Source: Gammaproteobacteria bacterium (GTDB lineage: Bacteria; Pseudomonadota; Gammaproteobacteria; Steroidobacterales; Foliamicaceae). From it: 64,000 bases of DNA. Shown in pieces: positions 58,339-64,000 of this stretch. Under the pieces are notes generated by a model. That model saw only the letters and a program-made list of their open reading frames with translations, was not told where the DNA came from and did not search any database. Each line of letters begins with the position of its first letter. Position 1 is the stretch's first letter. The stretch is from NCBI GenBank assembly GCA_011523505.1, contig WTGP01000008.1, positions 62,001 through 126,000 of the forward strand, in the 5' to 3' direction. The position numbers and the translations under genes are program-made.

Positions 58339-60363
58339 TCAGTAGCCGATATGCTGTTTGATCGGGTCCTGGGGCGGTAGGAACTGGATCGCTTCCTGCT
58401 CCCTGGCCGCCTGCGCTGAAGCCGGCGCGGCGCAGTTGCCCGTCTCGATGAAGCGCAAGGCGGCGGCTATACGCCCCTCCTCCGCCGTTCCGAGCTGACT
58501 TTCACGGTCATCGGGAACCTCGCACTCGACAGCCAGACCGTCGTAGTAATCCTCGAAGCCGTCTGCGTTGACGGTTGCGAAAGAAACAGGCCACATGATT
58601 CCCAGACCGGACCGACGGTTGCCCGGATCCTCCAGGCAAAAGTCGAATCCGTATTGACCCACCGGCTTGCCGTATGTTCGCTCTCCGATCAATGTCACGT
58701 TCTCGTGCGGCTGAAGCGCGGTAGCGACCAGTTCGCTGGCGGATGCCGAGCTTCGACTCGTTATAAACACGACGTTTTCAAGATCCCTTAGCGCTGATTC
58801 GTTCTCGCACCTGGCGACCAGTTCCTGCGAACCATACACTTCGCAGCCGAAATAAGCGGTCCGGTTCCAGCCCTGTCTCTCCAGTAAGTCATTGTGAATT
58901 CGTCTTGACAGGACGGTCTGGCGGCCGCCTTCAAAGAGTTCGGGACCCCCGATCAATGTAGCCAGACCGTAAGCGATCGGAACGCTGCCTCCACCGTTGT
59001 AGCGCAAATCCACGATCAGGTGCCGGACGCCTTGCCGGTTGAACTTGGCAAACTCCTCAAGCAGCCGCTCGTTGGCGTCGCCGAAAAACGTCCGGAAATG
59101 AACGTACCCGACTTTGCCCGCGTCGGTATCGAATACGGTGGCGTGTTCAGCCGGCACCGTCGGAATCGAAACCAGGTCTTTGGCGACGTCCAGGGTTGAC
59201 CGGTCACCGTTCACTTTTTCCAGCTCGAAGGTCACTTCGTGCCCTTTCTCGTTGGGGCCGAACTCGGCGCCGATCTCAGCGAAGCTCAAGCCGTCGATCG
59301 CCTTGCCGTTGAGCGAGAGAATCTTGTCGCCACGCTGGAAGCCGGCCTTCCCCGCCGGAGAATCCTGGTACACATCAAGGATCTCAAGGTGCACCGGGTC
59401 CATGTTCTGATCGACGATATAAATGACTCGAAAGCCGAACACGTAGGCCTCTCCGGCAAATATCATGTCCGACCGGATTTTGGTCAGCCAGTAACTGAAG
59501 CCCCGGTCATGGGTCTCCGGTTTCCAGCGAAGTTCGTCCAGCATGGCGTCGAGGGTATTGTGCTCTTCCAGCACAAGGTCTCCGTACTTGGCTGCCTGCT
59601 CGCTCTCGTCATTGAAGTAATAGACATCCTCCATGAGCTCGAAAATTTCCTTCCGAGCTGCCGGATAGGTACAGGCGCTGGCGCCATACCAATCCTGACT
59701 CAGGGCGAGGGACTGCGGTGAATTTGATGCAGCGGACGCCGTCACCGTGACTTCCAGTTCCCTGTCCGCGCCGCCATTCAGACCATACCGAACCACGATT
59801 TCTCCGGAGTCCGTGCCGGATTCGCCGCTATCGATATAGGCCCAGTCCAGGTCTTCCGGGAGGCTTGCGGTCCAATCCATCGTGCCGTATCCCGTATTGC
59901 TGACCTGCACAGTCACACTGCCGCCGTCCCCCTCTAGATCGGTACTGCTCACGGACAGATCAAGGACCGGAGGCGCCTCAGCCTGGCTGATCGTCACGGT
60001 GCGCGAGGCGGACCCGCTCGCCGAGATGGTCAGGTCAAACTCTCTTGCGGCGCCGTCATTTGCATCCACCTCGATTTGAACGGTCCCGGCATTGGTACCG
60101 CTGGAGCCGCTTGAAATGCGCGCCCAATCGATGCTGGAGGGAATCGATGCCGTCCAGTTCAACGACCCGCCCCCGCTGTTGGACACGCCTACCGAAACGT
60201 TCTCGCCGCCCGCTTCCGCGTCGATGCTGGTTACGGAAACACTGAGACTGGGAGGCGGACCGTCATCTCCGGAGCCGCCGCAGGCCGCCAGAAAAATGCC
60301 CGCCGCAATCGAAACGAAGGAAATTCTTAATGAAAACCCGTATGGATCTTTGAGTATGCGCAT
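58339..60363 (-). CDS. S41 family peptidase lipoprotein with two N-terminal BACON-like repeats
   Basis: Lipobox GIFLAACGGSGDD; two ~90-aa VSVSNSGGGSLNWTASIPSSIDW / VQVSNTGYGTMDWTASLPEDLDW units; PDZ and SRSSASASELVATALQPHENV. Confidence 0.82.
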   Translation of the reverse strand: MRILKDPYGFSLRISFVSIAAGIFLAACGGSGDDGPPPSLSVSVTSIDAEAGGENVSVGVSNSGGGSLNWTASIPSSIDWARISSGSSGTNAGTVQIEVDANDGAAREFDLTISASGSASRTVTISQAEAPPVLDLSVSSTDLEGDGGSVTVQVSNTGYGTMDWTASLPEDLDWAYIDSGESGTDSGEIVVRYGLNGGADRELEVTVTASAASNSPQSLALSQDWYGASACTYPAARKEIFELMEDVYYFNDESEQAAKYGDLVLEEHNTLDAMLDELRWKPETHDRGFSYWLTKIRSDMIFAGEAYVFGFRVIYIVDQNMDPVHLEILDVYQDSPAGKAGFQRGDKILSLNGKAIDGLSFAEIGAEFGPNEKGHEVTFELEKVNGDRSTLDVAKDLVSIPTVPAEHATVFDTDAGKVGYVHFRTFFGDANERLLEEFAKFNRQGVRHLIVDLRYNGGGSVPIAYGLATLIGGPELFEGGRQTVLSRRIHNDLLERQGWNRTAYFGCEVYGSQELVARCENESALRDLENVVFITSRSSASASELVATALQPHENVTLIGERTYGKPVGQYGFDFCLEDPGNRRSGLGIMWPVSFATVNADGFEDYYDGLAVECEVPDDRESQLGTAEEGRIAAALRFIETGNCAAPASAQAAREQEAIQFLPPQDPIKQHIGY

Positions 60364-60377
60364 TGTCGGGCCGGGGC

Positions 60378-61457
60378 CTATTCCGGCTTGTGGCAGTGCC
60401 AGGTCTTGACCACCAGGAACTGGCGCGGACCGGGCGTGATCTCGAAACCGGCGGACTTCAGCAGGCCGTCGAAATCGCTCTCCATCAGGTCGATCGACCA
60501 GGGCTCGCCGTTGTCGCGGTGGTCCATTTCGAACATGTAGCGCGATTCCGGCGTCATCGGATCGCCGACCGGGAAATCGTAGATGTTGAACACGCCGCCG
60601 GGACGCAGGATCCGGTAAATCTCGTGCACCACCTTCGCGGTGGCGCTGAACGGAATCTCGTGAAACAGGATGTAGCTGTTGATGACGTCGAAATGGCCTT
60701 CGTCGAAACCGGTGGACTCTCCCCTGGCCTGCCTGAAGCGCACGGGCAGGTTCATGCCCTTGGCGCGCTTGTGCGCGTATCGCAGCAGCGGTTCGGACGG
60801 GTCCAGGCCCCACACCTCGGCATCGGGATAGCGCTGCTTGAGCGCGGTGGCGCACTGGCCGATGCCCGTCGCCATGTCGAGCGCGCGCTCCACGCCGCCG
60901 CTCAGCGGCTCCTGGCCGCAGGCGACCAGGCCGTTGTGGATCATGTCGCCGGCGTTGAAGCCCATATAGAACGCGTTGGTCCCATGGTGATAGACCTCGC
61001 CCGCCAGTGCGTCGCCGACATAGCCGCCCGGTTGAAGGTGAAAGTCGAACTTGATGTAGTCCGGCATCTCGAGGTCCGGGGCCAGCTCCAGCAGGGAATC
61101 GTCCGATTCCGCCTGCAACTCCCGCTCCATCCGTTCGCGGTCGCCGTCAACGGCGCTGAAGGCGGAGTCCCAGGTCATTTCCTGGAGGCTGCGCAGCATC
61201 CGGTTTCGAATCTGCGTGTCGGGGATGCGGTCCATGACCCGGCAAATCGCCTCCACGTCGTCCACCTGGATGCCCGCCTCCTTCAGGGCCGCGCTTCCCG
61301 CCGCGCGCGACTTGGCGCTGACGCCCCCGGCGGTGATCATCGTGCGCAAACTCAAGGCGAAGCCGAGGCGTTGCTCGGCGTCCAGGGATGGAAGGCGGTT
61401 CAGGCCGCCCAGTTGTCCTCGATCCATTTCTCTCTCCGTTAGTATGCTGTCCCGCAA
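60378..61457 (-). CDS. Class I methyltransferase with 'QPGGY' region (cassette B)
   Basis: LAPDLEMPDYIKFDFHLQPGGYVGDALAGEVYHHGTNAFYMG; RALDMATGIGQCATALKQRYPDAEVWGLDPSEPLLRYAH. Confidence 0.87.
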   Translation of the reverse strand: MRDSILTEREMDRGQLGGLNRLPSLDAEQRLGFALSLRTMITAGGVSAKSRAAGSAALKEAGIQVDDVEAICRVMDRIPDTQIRNRMLRSLQEMTWDSAFSAVDGDRERMERELQAESDDSLLELAPDLEMPDYIKFDFHLQPGGYVGDALAGEVYHHGTNAFYMGFNAGDMIHNGLVACGQEPLSGGVERALDMATGIGQCATALKQRYPDAEVWGLDPSEPLLRYAHKRAKGMNLPVRFRQARGESTGFDEGHFDVINSYILFHEIPFSATAKVVHEIYRILRPGGVFNIYDFPVGDPMTPESRYMFEMDHRDNGEPWSIDLMESDFDGLLKSAGFEITPGPRQFLVVKTWHCHKPE

Positions 61458-61475
61458 CCAGGGCGTGTCAGCGCC

Positions 61476-61754
61476 CTAGGGTTCCGGCGGGGCCTCCTGC
61501 ACTTCCCCGCCCCGGGCGAATCCGGCATATACCCGCCGGACGAAGGCGTCCCGCCGCGCGGCCTCGGCCTCGATTTCTTCGGCGGACGGCATGTAAAGCT
61601 CCACGGCGTCATCGGGCAAGGCGCCAGCATCGGCCAGCACCTTCTCCAGCAGCTCCAGGCGGCGCCTCGTGGTCCACAATTCGCTGCCGAGCTGCATTAC
61701 GGTTTCAACCAGGTGGTCCAGCACCGGATGGTCGAAATATTGCGGATCGTTCAT
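61476..61754 (-). CDS. Small helical protein, partner of the cassette B methyltransferase
   Basis: LDHLVETVMQLGSELWTTRRRLELLEKVLADAGALPDDAVELYMPSAEEIEAEAARRDAFVRRVYAGF; resembles 61953-62297. Confidence 0.75.
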   Translation of the reverse strand: MNDPQYFDHPVLDHLVETVMQLGSELWTTRRRLELLEKVLADAGALPDDAVELYMPSAEEIEAEAARRDAFVRRVYAGFARGGEVQEAPPEP

Positions 61755-61952
61755 TGGCGCCTCGCAGCACTGATTCCTGCAGTCCGTGGGACGTTCATTC
61801 TACCGCCCCGAGCCGATCCAGCGCCCATGGCAAGCGCCAGGACGACTACCCTCGCAGCGCCCGAATGAAGTAATTCGCGACGTTTCATGATCGCCGTCAA
61901 CTGCGTTGTCCGGCGGGCATGATAATCTAGGACTGCAAAGGGAGAAAAAAAC

Positions 61953-62297
61953 ATGAGCGAAAAAGTCGAGAAAGGGCGCAGCAAGGCAGCGCCCTTCATT
62001 CCGGCGGACACGGACGCCGCCATATTCCTGGGGAACCCGCACATCGACAATCTGATGTCGGTCGTGATCGCGCTGGGAGCGGAGATCTGGGCCGACCGCC
62101 AGCGCATCAAGGTCATCGAACGGCTGATGGAAACCGAAGGCATGGCAACGGCTGAAATGGTCGAGTCCTACGTGCCGACCGACGCCGAGAAAGATGCGTG
62201 GGAAGCGGAACGTATGGAAATGGTCGAGCGGGTCTACAGCGTCCTGTCGCGCGACACGTCGAACGCACGTCCGTTCGGCGAAGAACGCCAGTTCTAG
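61953..62297 (+). CDS. Small helical protein, partner of the cassette C methyltransferase
   Basis: IDNLMSVVIALGAEIWADRQRIKVIERLMETEGMATAEMVESYVPTDAEKDAWEAERMEMVERVYSVL. Confidence 0.75.
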   Translation: MSEKVEKGRSKAAPFIPADTDAAIFLGNPHIDNLMSVVIALGAEIWADRQRIKVIERLMETEGMATAEMVESYVPTDAEKDAWEAERMEMVERVYSVLSRDTSNARPFGEERQF

Positions 62298-62310
62298 GAG
62301 GTAGCGAAAA

Positions 62311-63558
62311 ATGATCAACAGACGATCCGTAATGGGTTTGTTCGCCGGTGCAGCATCTTTGGTGGCGGCGCCATTCGCGAGCCGTGCCGCGCAACAACGC
62401 ACCGCGCCGCCGGCGATGGGATTTTTCGAAACTCGCGACGATCTGCCGCCCCCGCCCAAGACGACCGGGAACGTACCGGGCACTCTGGCGCCGCGGGGCC
62501 GCAACGGGCGCATGGAGCGCCTCCCGGAAATCGACCTGGAAAGCCGGATGGACTTCCTGATGTCGGTACGCACCTTCGCCAATCAGACATTGAGCCAGGC
62601 TGCCGGCCGGCGCGCGGAGGACATTCTGGCCAGCAAGGGCATTGCTCCAGACACGGAACTGCCTATGCAGGAAGCCATCGCGCTGCTGCAGGACGATCCC
62701 GTGGTAAGCGCCAGGACCCGGACCTGGATGTCGGTGCAGCAGCTTTCATGGAACAACATGAAGGCCGAGTGCGAAAACAACGCGGACACCTACTTGAGCG
62801 AGATGGAAGCGGTCGACAACCGCGGTCCCGGGACCCTGGAACTGAACCCCGACCTGGAGATGCCCGATTACACCCGCCACGAGATCCACATCCAGCCGGG
62901 CGGCTACGTGGGCAACGACTTCGCCGGGCACATGTACGACTACGGCACCAACGGCTTCTATACCGGGCGCAACGACCAGGATGCGTTGCACATGACGGCG
63001 GCCTTCGGGCTGCCGATACCGGCGGACGGCAAGGTCCGGCGCATTCTGGACGTCGGCACCGGCATCGGCCAGCTAGCCATGGCGCTGAAGGAACGATTCC
63101 CGGACGCGGAGGTGTGGGGCATCGACGTCGGCGGGCCGATGGTGCGGTACGGCCATCTGCGCGCGGTGGAACGGGGGCTGGACGTCAATTTCGCCCAGCG
63201 CCTGGCGGAAGATACGCGCTTCCCCGACAACCACTTCGACCTGGTGACCAGCTACATCATGCTCCATGAAGTCTCGCCCCAGGGCACGAAGGACATCGTC
63301 AACGAGGCCTTCCGCATCACGCGCCCGGGAGGAATCTTCTATCCCATCGACTTCAACCTCAAGAACCCGTTTCCGCGCACGGCATACGGCCAGTACCGGC
63401 GCTGGTGGGACCACCGCTGGAACAACGAGGTGTGGACGATCAAGTACCGCAGCAACGGGCTGCAGGACCTCGTCCGCGCCGCCGGGTTCGATCTCAACGA
63501 GGAGGGGCCGGTCGCCCTGCCGCGGTTCGGCGTGATGAACGCCACCAAGCCCGCATAA
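62311..63558 (+). CDS. Class I methyltransferase with 'QPGGY' region and Tat-like signal (cassette C)
   Basis: MINRRSVMGLFAGAASLVAAPFASRAAQ leader; LNPDLEMPDYTRHEIHIQPGGYVGNDFAG; RRILDVGTGIGQLAMALKERFPDAEVWGIDVGG. Confidence 0.85.
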   Translation: MINRRSVMGLFAGAASLVAAPFASRAAQQRTAPPAMGFFETRDDLPPPPKTTGNVPGTLAPRGRNGRMERLPEIDLESRMDFLMSVRTFANQTLSQAAGRRAEDILASKGIAPDTELPMQEAIALLQDDPVVSARTRTWMSVQQLSWNNMKAECENNADTYLSEMEAVDNRGPGTLELNPDLEMPDYTRHEIHIQPGGYVGNDFAGHMYDYGTNGFYTGRNDQDALHMTAAFGLPIPADGKVRRILDVGTGIGQLAMALKERFPDAEVWGIDVGGPMVRYGHLRAVERGLDVNFAQRLAEDTRFPDNHFDLVTSYIMLHEVSPQGTKDIVNEAFRITRPGGIFYPIDFNLKNPFPRTAYGQYRRWWDHRWNNEVWTIKYRSNGLQDLVRAAGFDLNEEGPVALPRFGVMNATKPA

Positions 63559-63562
63559 CGGC

Positions 63563-64000
63563 GTGCGCGACAGGCACGGGAAGCTCACCCGCCGGCAGAC
63601 GCTCGCGGGGGCTGGCGCCGCGCTCGTCGCTTCCGCGGCGGGGTCCGGGGCGAAGGCCCAGGCCGGGGAAGAATCCAGGACATTCATCCTCGTGCACGGC
63701 ACCTGGCTGGGCGGCTGGAGCTGGAAGTACGTGCGCCGCATTCTGGAGCGGGCCGGCCACGACGTTTATGCACCCTCGCTGACCGGCTGCGGCGACCGCG
63801 CCCACATGACCAGCCCGGACGTGGGTCTCGACACCCATATCCAGGACATCGTCAACATCATCGACTACGAGAGCATCGACGACGTCATTCTCGTGGGACA
63901 TTCCTTCGCCGGCATGGTCATCACGGGCGTGGCGGACGCAAGGCGCGACCGCATACGCCGCATCGTCTTCTTCGATGCGTTGGTCCCGTCGGGCGACCGC
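63563..64000 (+). CDS. Alpha/beta hydrolase with Tat-like signal (truncated at window end; GTG start)
   Basis: LTRRQTLAGAGAALVASAAG leader; TFILVHGTWLGGWSWKYVRRILERAGHDVYAPSLTGCGDR; VILVGHSFAGMVI. Confidence 0.85.
   Translation, partial: MRDRHGKLTRRQTLAGAGAALVASAAGSGAKAQAGEESRTFILVHGTWLGGWSWKYVRRILERAGHDVYAPSLTGCGDRAHMTSPDVGLDTHIQDIVNIIDYESIDDVILVGHSFAGMVITGVADARRDRIRRIVFFDALVPSGDR

Overview
This is a high-GC bacterial chromosome segment, most likely gammaproteobacterial, since it carries a recognisable uvrC-pgsA-tRNA-Gly-tRNA-Cys-...-tRNA-Leu order. Backbone genes include ccmABC, a TRAP transporter, class II DAHP synthase, uvrC, pgsA, an NfeD/stomatin pair, TonB-dependent receptors, amidohydrolases and a sulfatase. 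The most interesting content is: (1) a compact RiPP-like cluster at 13.0-15.3 kb, with a precursor carrying three 22-aa repeats with identical GGNFVSAPP cores, a radical SAM/SPASM enzyme, a putative Fe(II)/2OG-type oxygenase and a perfect 10-bp hairpin between precursor and maturase; (2) a lower-GC defence-type island at about 18.3-32.7 kb, with a LysM-TM-SF1 helicase-nuclease-Zn-ribbon fusion, a MmeI/type IIL-like restriction-modification enzyme, a trypsin-like protease, a PD-(D/E)XK-like protein, a STAND-like NTPase and a methylase/nuclease pair, ending next to tRNA-Leu; (3) a tRNA-Leu(UAA) interrupted by a 233-nt group I intron; (4) three paralogous cassettes pairing a 'QPGGY' methyltransferase with a small helical protein, one of the methyltransferases carrying a Tat-like signal; (5) two tandem NCS2-type permeases with RsbW/HATPase-like C-terminal extensions. 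All assignments come from reading the sequence and translations; no database search was run.
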